Source of the DNA: a virus
IMG/VR virus record: IMGVR_UViG_3300021378_000033
Location: 1 to 52,742 of that record
Direction: 5' to 3' (one strand)
Length of the DNA stretch: 52,742 nucleotides
Below the pieces are notes generated by a model that was given only the letters and a program-made list of their open reading frames with translations, was not told the DNA's origin and did no database searches. Every line of letters starts with the position of its first letter. The stretch's first letter is position 1. Of the stretch, positions 8,134 through 15,935 are shown one piece after another. A program made the position numbers and the translations under genes.

Positions 8134-8805
8134 TTGTTTTTATCCAATAAGTATACTGATTGTTATTTCCGTATTATTAATAAGGCAAATCTTAGGAAAC
8201 TTCCTCAAATTACTGAATGTCATCATATTATACCTAAATCATTAGGTGGAGGAGAAGAACCAGAAAACAAAGTATATCTAACACCAAGAGAACATTTTGT
8301 CTGTCATCATCTTCTTCTGAAGATGTTAGAGGGAAAATCAAAACAGAAAATGTGTTATGCTTTTTATAGAATGAACTCCAGTAATAATGGAGTTAGGTGT
8401 GAAAATCTCAATTCTTATGATAGAATAAGAGAACACTACTCTCATCTCACTTCTGGAGTAAATAACCCATTTTATGGGAAGGGGCATTTTGGATATTCTA
8501 ACCCAATGTCCAAACCTGAGGTTCGGGAGAAACATAAACAAATAGTTTCTTCACCTGAACATAGAAAGATGATGAGTGATAAAATGTCTGGTGAAAATAA
8601 TCCATTTTACGGAAGAACTCATTCAGATGAAACCAAGAAACATCTTTCTGAGTTGGCGTCTCAGAGAACAGGTGAAAACTCTTCCCGTTATGGGAAGAAA
8701 CACAGACGAGTTGTTTGTGAACACTGCCAAAAAGAAATTACTTACCCAATGTATAAGAGGTGGCATGGAACGAATTGTAAAGTCTATCAAGAAAATAAAG
8801 ACTGA
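8134..8805 (+). CDS. HNH homing endonuclease lying between the uvsX intein halves
   Basis: About 223 aa. N-terminal HNH nuclease: NKYTDCYFRII, ECHHIIPKSLGGG, and a final REHFVCHHLLLK (the ECHHI...N...H series). Repeats with NPFYGKGH and NPFYGRTHSDETKK resemble NUMOD3. A C-terminal zinc finger CEHCQKEI...RWHGTNC follows. No ATG lies near the N-terminus; related proteins begin just before the NKYT motif, so the TTG at 8134 is the likeliest start. It is in the same frame as uvsX-N but separated by TGA (8089) and TAA (8107). It overlaps the intein C-half gene by 41 bases. Confidence 0.85.
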   Translation: MFLSNKYTDCYFRIINKANLRKLPQITECHHIIPKSLGGGEEPENKVYLTPREHFVCHHLLLKMLEGKSKQKMCYAFYRMNSSNNGVRCENLNSYDRIREHYSHLTSGVNNPFYGKGHFGYSNPMSKPEVREKHKQIVSSPEHRKMMSDKMSGENNPFYGRTHSDETKKHLSELASQRTGENSSRYGKKHRRVVCEHCQKEITYPMYKRWHGTNCKVYQENKD

Positions 8806-9241
8806 GGATGTTTATGACATCACAGTTGAAGGAGAACATCATTATATTCTTGGTAATGGTGTCGTGTCTCACAATTCTGGCCTTAAGTATGCAGCGTCTA
8901 CAATCATCTATCTCTCAAAGAAAAAGGAAAAGGATGGAACAGAAGTGGTCGGCAATCTTATCAAGGCTAAGACTGCTAAGTCGCGTTTAAGTAAAGAGAA
9001 TAAAGATGTTACTATACGTCTCTATTACGATGAACGTGGTCTTGATAGGTATTACGGTCTCTTAGAACTTGGAGAACTTGGTGGACTATGGAAAAACGTT
9101 GCAGGACGTTATGAGATGGATGGTAAGAAAGTCTATGCTAAGGCCATCCTGAAAGAACCTGAGACTTATTTTACACCTGAAGTGATGGAAAAACTAGATG
9201 AAATCGCAAAAGAACAATTCTCTTATGGTTCGTCATTATGA
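8765..9241 (+). CDS. uvsX: C-terminal half of split intein fused to UvsX C-terminal part
   Basis: Residues 1-37 are an intein C-half with block F DVYDITVEGEHHYILGNG and block G VVSHN, followed by Ser+1 (codon 8876-8878). The remaining 121 residues continue UvsX from SGLKYAAST. Joining GGG to SGLKYA recreates the RecA-like L2 loop. The start at 8765 has AGAGG 4 bases upstream, within the end of the HNH gene. The Cys1, Asn(last) and Ser+1 residues needed for splicing are all visible across the two genes. Confidence 0.93.
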   Translation: MERIVKSIKKIKTEDVYDITVEGEHHYILGNGVVSHNSGLKYAASTIIYLSKKKEKDGTEVVGNLIKAKTAKSRLSKENKDVTIRLYYDERGLDRYYGLLELGELGGLWKNVAGRYEMDGKKVYAKAILKEPETYFTPEVMEKLDEIAKEQFSYGSSL

Positions 9242-9740
9242 TGTTGTTCCAGAGTCATACTGTAAAAAACTAATTGAGATATTTGAAAACTCCTCTAATC
9301 AGGAGTTTATCAATAATGATCACAAACCATGTTTCAGTCAGGTTAATCTGAGTAAAGAAAATCCTGAAATGGTCAGACAAATCATTCCCATTATTAAAGG
9401 TGTACATACTCTGTATAAGAAGGAAACCAAATCTTATTTTCTTCCAGAGTTAAATGCCCTTGAAGAACTTAGGATTAAAAGATACCTTCCTAATGGTGAG
9501 GAAAGGTTTGATGAACATGTAGACGTGACTGACTATCCCTCATCAAGAAGGTCAGTTGCATTTTTATTTTATCTGAATACTAATGATGGTAATACAGTTT
9601 TTTCTAAACAGAAGTTGAACATTAAACCAAAGTGTGGTAGGGTAGTAGTATTCCCTCCTACATGGGAATATCCTCATGCAAGACTCCCCCCAACAACTAG
9701 TAACAAATACATCATGAGTACATATATTCACTATGGATAA
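9225..9740 (+). CDS. 2-oxoglutarate/Fe(II)-dependent oxygenase, prolyl-hydroxylase-like
   Basis: About 171 aa. The Fe(II) site is visible as HVD (from FDEHVDVTDY) and a distal His in YPHARLPP, on a double-stranded beta-helix (SVAFLFYLN, GRVVVFPP, YIMSTYIHY). Such enzymes hydroxylate proteins or small molecules; the substrate is unknown. The start 9225 (MVRHYD) is chosen over 9198 because family members begin with this motif; neither has a clear SD. It overlaps the uvsX end and the gp41 start. Confidence 0.85.
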   Translation: MVRHYDVVPESYCKKLIEIFENSSNQEFINNDHKPCFSQVNLSKENPEMVRQIIPIIKGVHTLYKKETKSYFLPELNALEELRIKRYLPNGEERFDEHVDVTDYPSSRRSVAFLFYLNTNDGNTVFSKQKLNIKPKCGRVVVFPPTWEYPHARLPPTTSNKYIMSTYIHYG

Positions 9741-10365
9741 GGTTGAATTTTTAGTTCTGAAAAATCTAATACACAATGAAAAATACTTGAGAAAGGTTCT
9801 TCCATTCATTAAAGAAGAATATTTTGATGATACTAAATATAAGGTAATCTTCGACGAGATCTCTACCTTTACTGCTGAGTATAACGAACTCCCTACAAAA
9901 GAGATTCTCAATATTGAGATTGAAAAGAGAAGAGATATTAATGAGGACTCTTATAAACAGATTTCTCATGTAGTTAATTGTCTTGAGGACGATGTTGTAG
10001 AGTTTGATTGGTTGGTTAACACTACTGAGAAGTGGTGTCGTGACCGTGCCATTTATCTTGCCTTGATTGAATCCATTCAGATTGCTGATGGAGGAGATGT
10101 CAAGAAGGCACCAGATGCCATTCCATCTATTCTGTCTGATGCTCTGGCAGTTAGTTTTGACAACCATGTAGGACATGATTACCTTGAAGATTATGAATCA
10201 CGATACGAGTCTTATCACAGGAAGGAGGAGAGAATTGAATTCGATCTCGACTATTTTAACAAAATCACGAAAGGTGGGCTCCCTAACAAAACTCTTAACA
10301 TCGCACTTGCTGGTTGCGTTCATCCAGAAACTAAAGTTAAAATTAGATTTAAGAAGATTTCTTGA
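9733..10365 (+). CDS. 41: gp41 helicase N-terminal part with 16-residue N-half of an atypical split intein
   Basis: Residues 1-194 are the N-terminal domain and start of the helicase domain of the T4 gp41 (DnaB-type) replicative helicase, ending IALAG just at the P-loop. Codon 10315-10317 is an intein Cys1: the segment CVHPETKVKIRFKKIS is only 16 residues, then TGA. The missing intein body is at the front of the gene at 11052. Splicing would give AG-TGVGKS, a proper Walker A. The last 17 bases overlap the antisense HNH gene. Confidence 0.93.
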   Translation: MDKVEFLVLKNLIHNEKYLRKVLPFIKEEYFDDTKYKVIFDEISTFTAEYNELPTKEILNIEIEKRRDINEDSYKQISHVVNCLEDDVVEFDWLVNTTEKWCRDRAIYLALIESIQIADGGDVKKAPDAIPSILSDALAVSFDNHVGHDYLEDYESRYESYHRKEERIEFDLDYFNKITKGGLPNKTLNIALAGCVHPETKVKIRFKKIS

Positions 10366-11017
10366 TTATGGAATTTGGTGCTGGTTCTCCAGTTCCAAAT
10401 TTCCATCCTTCGTTTAATTTAGTATCAATATTTTCTGGTAGTATTCTTTTCCATCCCTTTGTTCCTGGTAAGTACATTACCTTTTTTCCTTTATGTGCTT
10501 TACCTCCAAGAGATGCTCTTTGTTGTCTTCCTTGATTAGACGCCCAGTAATTGAATTCTTTAGATGCTCTTTGCTTTCCTCCAAAAGATGCTCTTTCCTT
10601 TCTACCTTCTTCTGTACTCCAGTAATAAAAATTTTTAATGTTATCTTTTAAATATTCTTGTTTTTGAGTTTCCATTCCTTTGACCATCCATTCTTTTCTT
10701 TCATCTATTGGAACAGAAAAGAAACCAATCTTATTATCTCTACAAAATTCCCCAATTATTTTTCTATATTGTGGAGATAAGTTTGCTCCTAACATTTTCA
10801 TAGACCTTAAGTCATTTGGATTTTTGTATATTTTCCATAACAAATAATGTGCTATGATATGTTCTCTAACATTTAGGTATGTAAGGTTACAATCATCATC
10901 TGTTCCTCCCATATGTTTAGGAACAACATGATGTTCGTGTAGTCCTGAATATTTTTTATAATCTTCTTTTCTTGACTTATTGCCTTTGCATAAGTTAGAA
11001 TAGATACGATCAAACAT
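10349..11017 (-). CDS. Antisense HNH homing endonuclease lying between the gp41 intein halves
   Basis: Protein of 222 aa on the minus strand. HNH core: LHEHHVVPKHMGG, DCNLTYLNVREHIIAHYLLWK at about residues 26-62. Repeats of RASFGGKQRAS / RASLGGKAHKG type (NUMOD3-like) and a C-terminal PGTKGWKRI...NEGWKFG segment follow. The start ATG lies 23 bases downstream of a minus-strand TATAAATA. It is the only gene of the replication region on this strand. Its 3' end shares 17 bases with the intein N-half on the other strand. Confidence 0.88.
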   Translation of the reverse strand: MFDRIYSNLCKGNKSRKEDYKKYSGLHEHHVVPKHMGGTDDDCNLTYLNVREHIIAHYLLWKIYKNPNDLRSMKMLGANLSPQYRKIIGEFCRDNKIGFFSVPIDERKEWMVKGMETQKQEYLKDNIKNFYYWSTEEGRKERASFGGKQRASKEFNYWASNQGRQQRASLGGKAHKGKKVMYLPGTKGWKRILPENIDTKLNEGWKFGTGEPAPNSIIKKSS

Positions 11018-11039
11018 TCCCTGTCCCTGCTACTGCTAT

Positions 11040-11047
11040 TATTTATA
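11040..11047 (-). promoter_or_regulatory. Minus-strand T4-type late promoter for the antisense HNH gene
   Basis: TATTTATA on + is an exact TATAAATA on the minus strand, with 22 bases to the HNH start codon. It lies immediately before the intein C-half start at 11052 on the other strand. Confidence 0.75.
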
Positions 11048-11051
11048 TAAA

Positions 11052-12227
11052 ATGTGGATTGAAAAAGAAACAACAATTGCTGAAATCAAAACATTACTTG
11101 ATAATGGATATGAAGTAGAAGTTGATTCTCCCGATGGATATGTTCCAGTTAATTTCTTTATTAACAAAGGAATGTATGATGAATATGTTTTGAGAATCGA
11201 TGGCATTGATGAACTTATAAGATGCAATGCCAATCATTTATTTCAGACATCTTTGGGGTGGATGAGTGCATCGCATCTTTATAAAAAATATAAAATAATG
11301 CATTTTTTAACCGAGAGTGGTTATAAACTTGGTAGTGTATTTAAAACAGGAAATCAAATACCTATTGTTGATATTAATGTAAATCATCCAAATCACAGGT
11401 ATTATACTAATGGAGTTTCTTCTCATAATACTGGCGTCGGGAAATCTCTATTCATGTGCCATGTGGCTAGCTCCGTCTTGCTCCAAGGGAGGAACGTTCT
11501 CTACATTACAATGGAGATGGCAGAAGAGCGCATTGCTGAAAGAATTGATGCGAACCTCTTGAATGTAAATATCCAGGAAATTGTTGACCTTCCAAAACAA
11601 ATGTTTGAAACAAAGGTTACAAACCTGGCACAAAAGACTCAAGGTCACCTAATTATTAAGGAGTATCCTACTGCCTCTGCTCATGCTGGACACTTCAAAT
11701 CACTTCTTAATGAACTTGCACTTAAGAAGTCATTTCGACCTGATATTATTTTCATTGATTACCTTAATATATGTTCTTCCGAAAGATATCGCGGAAATAG
11801 CACTGTCAATTCATATTCATATATTAAAGCAATTGCTGAAGAACTTAGAGGACTTGCTGTTGAAGCAAACGTCCCTATCATATCTGCCACTCAGACCACT
11901 CGTTCTGGTTATGGTAGCTCTGACGTTGAGCTTACTGACACTAGTGAGTCCTTTGGTCTCCCTGCTACTGCTGATCTTATGTTTGCCCTTATTTCGACTG
12001 AAGAGTTGGAATCGTTGGGACAAATACTTGTAAAGCAATTGAAGAATAGGTATAATGATTACTCTGTCCATAGACGTTTTGTTGTTGGTATTGATCGTGC
12101 CAAGATGAGATTATATGATTGTGAACAGTCTGCACAGGATGACCTTCTTGACAATGGTAAGGAAGAAGAGTACAATAATGATGAACAAGAAAAACCTAAA
12201 AAATCATTTAGTGGATTTAAATTTTAA
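11052..12227 (+). CDS. 41: 126-residue C-half of split intein fused to gp41 helicase C-terminal part
   Basis: Residues 1-126 are most of an intein: block B-like LIRCNANHLFQT near 55-66, block F IVDINVNHPNHRYYTNG, block G VSSHN, then Thr+1 (codon 11430-11432). The helicase resumes as TGVGKSLFMCHVASS (P-loop), Walker B DIIFIDYLN and a DnaB-like ATQTTRSG segment. Joined to the 194-residue N part it gives a 459-aa helicase. No SD is visible before ATG 11052, which sits in a TATATAAAA tract. It overlaps the next gene by one base. Confidence 0.93.
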   Translation: MWIEKETTIAEIKTLLDNGYEVEVDSPDGYVPVNFFINKGMYDEYVLRIDGIDELIRCNANHLFQTSLGWMSASHLYKKYKIMHFLTESGYKLGSVFKTGNQIPIVDINVNHPNHRYYTNGVSSHNTGVGKSLFMCHVASSVLLQGRNVLYITMEMAEERIAERIDANLLNVNIQEIVDLPKQMFETKVTNLAQKTQGHLIIKEYPTASAHAGHFKSLLNELALKKSFRPDIIFIDYLNICSSERYRGNSTVNSYSYIKAIAEELRGLAVEANVPIISATQTTRSGYGSSDVELTDTSESFGLPATADLMFALISTEELESLGQILVKQLKNRYNDYSVHRRFVVGIDRAKMRLYDCEQSAQDDLLDNGKEEEYNNDEQEKPKKSFSGFKF

Positions 12228-12631
12228 TGACTGTAAATACTGAAGCATATCTTGAATTTGTCAATGCCGTCACCTCACAACAAAGTAAAGATCACGAAGC
12301 ATTCCTCTATCGTCTTCAAGAATTGGAAGGCCAAGAGTTTCCTACCGAGCGACTGTTTACTGCTGCTGTAGGAATGTCTGCTGAGGCAGGTGAGTTTACT
12401 GAAGTTGTCAAGAAGATCGTCTTCCAAGGTAAACCAGTAAATGAAGAAAACTTATTTCATCTGAAACGTGAACTTGGTGATATTATGTGGTATGTTGCTC
12501 AAGCGTGTATGGGTCTTGATACGACCATTGATGAAATTATTGAGATGAATGTTGAGAAACTGAAGTCTCGTTATCCTGGTGGAGAATTTTCCGTAAAACA
12601 TTCCGAAGTCCGAAAGGAAGGTGATGTATGA
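12227..12631 (+). CDS. mazG: MazG-like nucleotide pyrophosphohydrolase
   Basis: Protein of 134 aa with the all-alpha MazG motif: AEAGEFTEVVKKIVFQGK (EExxE-like metal site) and HLKRELGDIMWYVAQA near residue 80-95. MazG hydrolyses non-canonical or excess NTPs; in cyanophages it has been linked to dNTP recycling. It is a single-domain form, half the length of cellular MazG. It starts within the gp41 stop and overlaps the next gene by 4 bases. Confidence 0.88.
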   Translation: MTVNTEAYLEFVNAVTSQQSKDHEAFLYRLQELEGQEFPTERLFTAAVGMSAEAGEFTEVVKKIVFQGKPVNEENLFHLKRELGDIMWYVAQACMGLDTTIDEIIEMNVEKLKSRYPGGEFSVKHSEVRKEGDV

Positions 12632-13323
12632 CCTACGACTTCTCATTTGCACATTCACCTGAAGGATTTGATAATCATATCAACGATAGTATTCGTGGAT
12701 ATTCAAACCTCCTAGAAGATACTGTATCGTTCTCTCGATACTTTGTGGAGGATCATACTAAAGTTGTTGATGTTGGATGTTCAACTGGTAAACTTACCAA
12801 GATGATTATTGACAACAATCCTAATCGTCAGTACGCACATTATGTGGGTGTAGAACTTGCTGGTAGTTTTTATGATGATCTTGAGGAACGTCATATAGAG
12901 GTTCGTAAAGAATACCCTGGTGCATTGTTAGAATGGGTTCGTGGTAATGTCACTAACTATGAGTTCAAGAACTGTTCTCTAGTAACATCACTGTTTACTC
13001 TACAGTTTATGCCCAAGACTACCAGACAAGATACGATCAATAAGATCTATAATGGTCTCAATGAAGGTGGTGCATTTATCTTTGCTGAGAAGTTGATGTG
13101 TGAGAATGCATTCTTTCAAGAACTTCTTACCTTTAATCATTATGATTACAAGAGAAAGACTTTCAGTGCAGAACAAATCATGGATAAGGAGAAACAACTT
13201 CGTGATATGTTGAAACCTAATACATGGTCTGAACTAAGAGATATGGTGATGACTGCGGGGTTCAAAGACTGTCAGATCTTCTGGAGAAACCATCAGTTCG
13301 TTGGAGTTATTGCAATTAAGTAA
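12628..13323 (+). CDS. CmoA-like SAM-dependent methyltransferase family protein
   Basis: Protein of 231 aa. Class I fold: motif I VVDVGCSTGKLTKMI near residues 47-61, acidic GVELAGS, and LFTLQFMPKTTRQDTI, KIYNGLNEGGAFIFAEKL, which closely follows the CmoA pattern. CmoA makes carboxy-SAM for wobble-uridine modification of tRNA. Whether this protein does so, or acts as an ordinary methyltransferase, cannot be told; no CmoB partner is in the window. It is translationally coupled to mazG and asnB. Confidence 0.75.
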   Translation: MTYDFSFAHSPEGFDNHINDSIRGYSNLLEDTVSFSRYFVEDHTKVVDVGCSTGKLTKMIIDNNPNRQYAHYVGVELAGSFYDDLEERHIEVRKEYPGALLEWVRGNVTNYEFKNCSLVTSLFTLQFMPKTTRQDTINKIYNGLNEGGAFIFAEKLMCENAFFQELLTFNHYDYKRKTFSAEQIMDKEKQLRDMLKPNTWSELRDMVMTAGFKDCQIFWRNHQFVGVIAIK

Positions 13324-14720
13324 TGTGTGGAATTATTGGTGGATTTGATATTCCACAAATTGAAAAAGGTTTGAACTCTATTATTCATAGGGGACCAGAT
13401 AACCAACAGATTGTCCAAATGGAGAACATCTATTTTGGACATGTTCGTTTGTCTATTATTGATACTAGTAATGAGTCAAATCAGCCATTTGTTTATGGTG
13501 ACACCACCATGATCTTCAATGGTACCATTTGGAACTATCGTGAGTTAAGAGAAGAATTGAATATTGAAACAAAGACTTCAGGTGACACTGAGGTACTTTG
13601 TGCTATCTTGGATAGGTATGGTATTGAAGGATTGAATAAAGTTCAAGGAATGTTTGCCATTGCATTTACTCAAGGAGACGGTTCTATTACTATTGTGAGA
13701 GACCGTCATGGTGAAGTTCCTCTTCATTACTCTCTCCTTACAGGTCTCTTTCCATCATTCTCTTTCTGTTCAGAGATCAAAGGTCTTTTGGCAATGGGGG
13801 AGATTGGTAAAACAGTTAAAATGTTAGAACCCGGATCATTTATTAAGGTTTCCTCTGATTACTCTGTAAAAGAGGGGTATTGGTATAACGTCAGAGAACA
13901 TATCGAAGATACTTCTACATGGAACTTTAATGATTCTAAAGCGATGGTTTATAGAAACATTGTGATGGGTTCATTTGAAAGAACTGTTGCCGATGTTCCT
14001 GTTGCATGCTTACTCTCTGGTGGTATTGATTCTGCTATCACAACTCTCATTGCATCTAAACACATCCCAAACTTGGTGACATATACTGCAGTCCATGATG
14101 AGAACTCAAAAGATTTAAAGTCTGCTAGAAAAGTTGCTAAATATTTGGGAGTTGAACTCCGAGAAGTTATAGTTCAACCACCTACCATCGATGATGTTAA
14201 TGATGTTATCAATACCATTGAGATGCCATATAAGGCCCAAGTAGAGATTGGATATCCTTGTATTCAACTTGCAAAAAGAATCCATGAAGATGGTTTTAAG
14301 GTGATTATGTCAGGTGAAGGTAGTGACGAACTCTGGGCATCCTATGGTATGAGTTACCATGGTATTAAGGATAAAGGTTGGACTGACTATAGAATAGGAC
14401 TCTTTGGTTCACAACATCGTAAAAATTTCACAAGATGTAATAAGATTTTTATGAAGTATGGTATTGAATGTAGACTACCTTTTTTAAACACTCAGTTAGT
14501 AGAGACTGCACTTGGTCTCAGTCAAGATACTGTTTGGGACGGTAAAGCTAGACCTAAAGCAATTCTCCAAGAGGCTTTCAGAGGTCAACTCCCAGATGAT
14601 ATTGTTGATAGAAAGAAGGTAGCATTTCAGGATGGTATGGGAATCAAATCTCTTTACGAAGACATTGTAGATTCTCCAAAAACATATTACACTAAACACT
14701 ATAAGAAACAGTTCTCATGA
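13323..14720 (+). CDS. asnB: Asparagine synthase (glutamine-hydrolysing) family
   Basis: Protein of 465 aa. Glutaminase domain: MCGIIGGF (Cys after Met is the nucleophile), HRGPDN, FNGTIWNYRELR, SGDTEVL. Synthetase domain: ATP-binding LLSGGIDSA near 230-238 and SGEGSDELWASYG near 330. It is about 90 residues shorter than E. coli AsnB, losing C-terminal parts, yet key residues are present. It could make Asn, or amidate something else. It overlaps its neighbours by 1 and 4 bases. Confidence 0.88.
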   Translation: MCGIIGGFDIPQIEKGLNSIIHRGPDNQQIVQMENIYFGHVRLSIIDTSNESNQPFVYGDTTMIFNGTIWNYRELREELNIETKTSGDTEVLCAILDRYGIEGLNKVQGMFAIAFTQGDGSITIVRDRHGEVPLHYSLLTGLFPSFSFCSEIKGLLAMGEIGKTVKMLEPGSFIKVSSDYSVKEGYWYNVREHIEDTSTWNFNDSKAMVYRNIVMGSFERTVADVPVACLLSGGIDSAITTLIASKHIPNLVTYTAVHDENSKDLKSARKVAKYLGVELREVIVQPPTIDDVNDVINTIEMPYKAQVEIGYPCIQLAKRIHEDGFKVIMSGEGSDELWASYGMSYHGIKDKGWTDYRIGLFGSQHRKNFTRCNKIFMKYGIECRLPFLNTQLVETALGLSQDTVWDGKARPKAILQEAFRGQLPDDIVDRKKVAFQDGMGIKSLYEDIVDSPKTYYTKHYKKQFS

Positions 14721-15886
14721 AACTCCCCTACAAATTACAAGATGTTTATGACGGTGAAGCTCAACAGAAGTTCACTGTCATTTCTACGTTCGCTGGTGGA
14801 GGTGGTTCGTCCACTGGTTATCGTCTTGCAGGTGGTAAGATCCTCTGTATCAATGAGTTTGTAGAAGAGGCAAGAAATACTTATTCCGAGAATTATCCAT
14901 CTACTACTATTTTACCTGGTGATATTAAGGAGTTGACAGGTAAAGACTTCCTTGAAGCCACTGGTCTCAAACAAGGAGAACTTGATATTCTTGATGGTTC
15001 ACCACCATGTTCTGCATTCTCTGTTGCAGGTTCAATGTGTCATAACATCTATGAAGAAGAGAGGGTAGACTTATTTGGAAACACCTACACCACTAGAGTT
15101 AGTGGTAAACATTCTGATGGTTGGGGAAAGACAAAAACTTATTCTGACGGTAAACAAGTTGAAAATATTGAAGATTTGTTTTTTGAATATATCCGTATAG
15201 CAAAAGACATTCAACCAAAAGTAATTGTTGCAGAGAATGTCAAAGGATTGACTGTTGGTGAAGCTAAAACATACTATGCAAAGATTACAAATGCATTTAC
15301 AGAAATTGGATACCTAGTCACTTCTAAAGTAATGAAAGCATCAAATCATGGTGTGGGACAAGGACGGGAGAGACTTATCTTTATTGGAGTTCGTGAAGAT
15401 ATTGCAGATAAGATCGGAATGTTGATTACTGGAGTCAATAGTATATTTCCCAGACCTTCAAAAGAATCAACTACAATTTCTGATATCATTGATGGTGTTG
15501 AGAATAATTCTGAAGATGTTAAAACTCTTACTGAAAAGTTGGTAAGTAGTAACATATACAAAAATGTTATCAGTAAGATGCCCAAGAATCCAGATAAAGT
15601 TTTGACTGGTATGGACTATCACCCTAAAGGACATTGTTTTAATACAAAGAGAGTCTCTTTAAAAAAACCATCTCCAACTCTTACTGCTAGTGGTGGTTTG
15701 ATTCATTGGAACGAAGATCGTCCATTGACTGTTCCAGAACTTAAACGTATTCAATCACTTCCTGATGACTTTGTTTTGACTGGTACATATTCTCAACAGT
15801 CTGAAAGAGTGGGTAGAATGGTTCCACCTCTGATGATGAAAGCAATAGCAGAAAACATTTACAAAGAAGTCCTATCTAAACTATAG
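14717..15886 (+). CDS. DNA (cytosine-5-)methyltransferase
   Basis: Protein of 389 aa with the C5-methylase order: motif I STFAGGGGSSTGYRLAGG, motif IV DGSPPCSAFSVAG (catalytic Cys near 97), motif VI AENVKGLT near 174, motif VIII QGRERLIFIGVR, and target-recognition region plus motifs IX/X (PTLTASGG, RPLTVPELKRIQSLPDDF). No restriction endonuclease partner is visible, so it is likely a solitary phage methylase that guards its DNA or marks it. It ends an overlapping operon. Confidence 0.92.
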   Translation: MKLPYKLQDVYDGEAQQKFTVISTFAGGGGSSTGYRLAGGKILCINEFVEEARNTYSENYPSTTILPGDIKELTGKDFLEATGLKQGELDILDGSPPCSAFSVAGSMCHNIYEEERVDLFGNTYTTRVSGKHSDGWGKTKTYSDGKQVENIEDLFFEYIRIAKDIQPKVIVAENVKGLTVGEAKTYYAKITNAFTEIGYLVTSKVMKASNHGVGQGRERLIFIGVREDIADKIGMLITGVNSIFPRPSKESTTISDIIDGVENNSEDVKTLTEKLVSSNIYKNVISKMPKNPDKVLTGMDYHPKGHCFNTKRVSLKKPSPTLTASGGLIHWNEDRPLTVPELKRIQSLPDDFVLTGTYSQQSERVGRMVPPLMMKAIAENIYKEVLSKL

Positions 15887-15897
15887 AAACTCTTCAA

Positions 15898-15905
15898 TAT
15901 AAATA
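15898..15905 (+). promoter_or_regulatory. T4-type late promoter for virion gene cluster
   Basis: Exact TATAAATA. It overlaps the first ATG of the open frame (15906), so translation must begin farther down, at 15936 or 15945. Confidence 0.75.
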
Positions 15906-15935
15906 ATGATAATAGAAGTTGTTAGAACTAAAACC

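Noticed and set aside
15906-15935. ATG at 15906 as start of the late gene
   Set aside because: It abuts the TATAAATA promoter, so it would not be within a translated part of the late mRNA.
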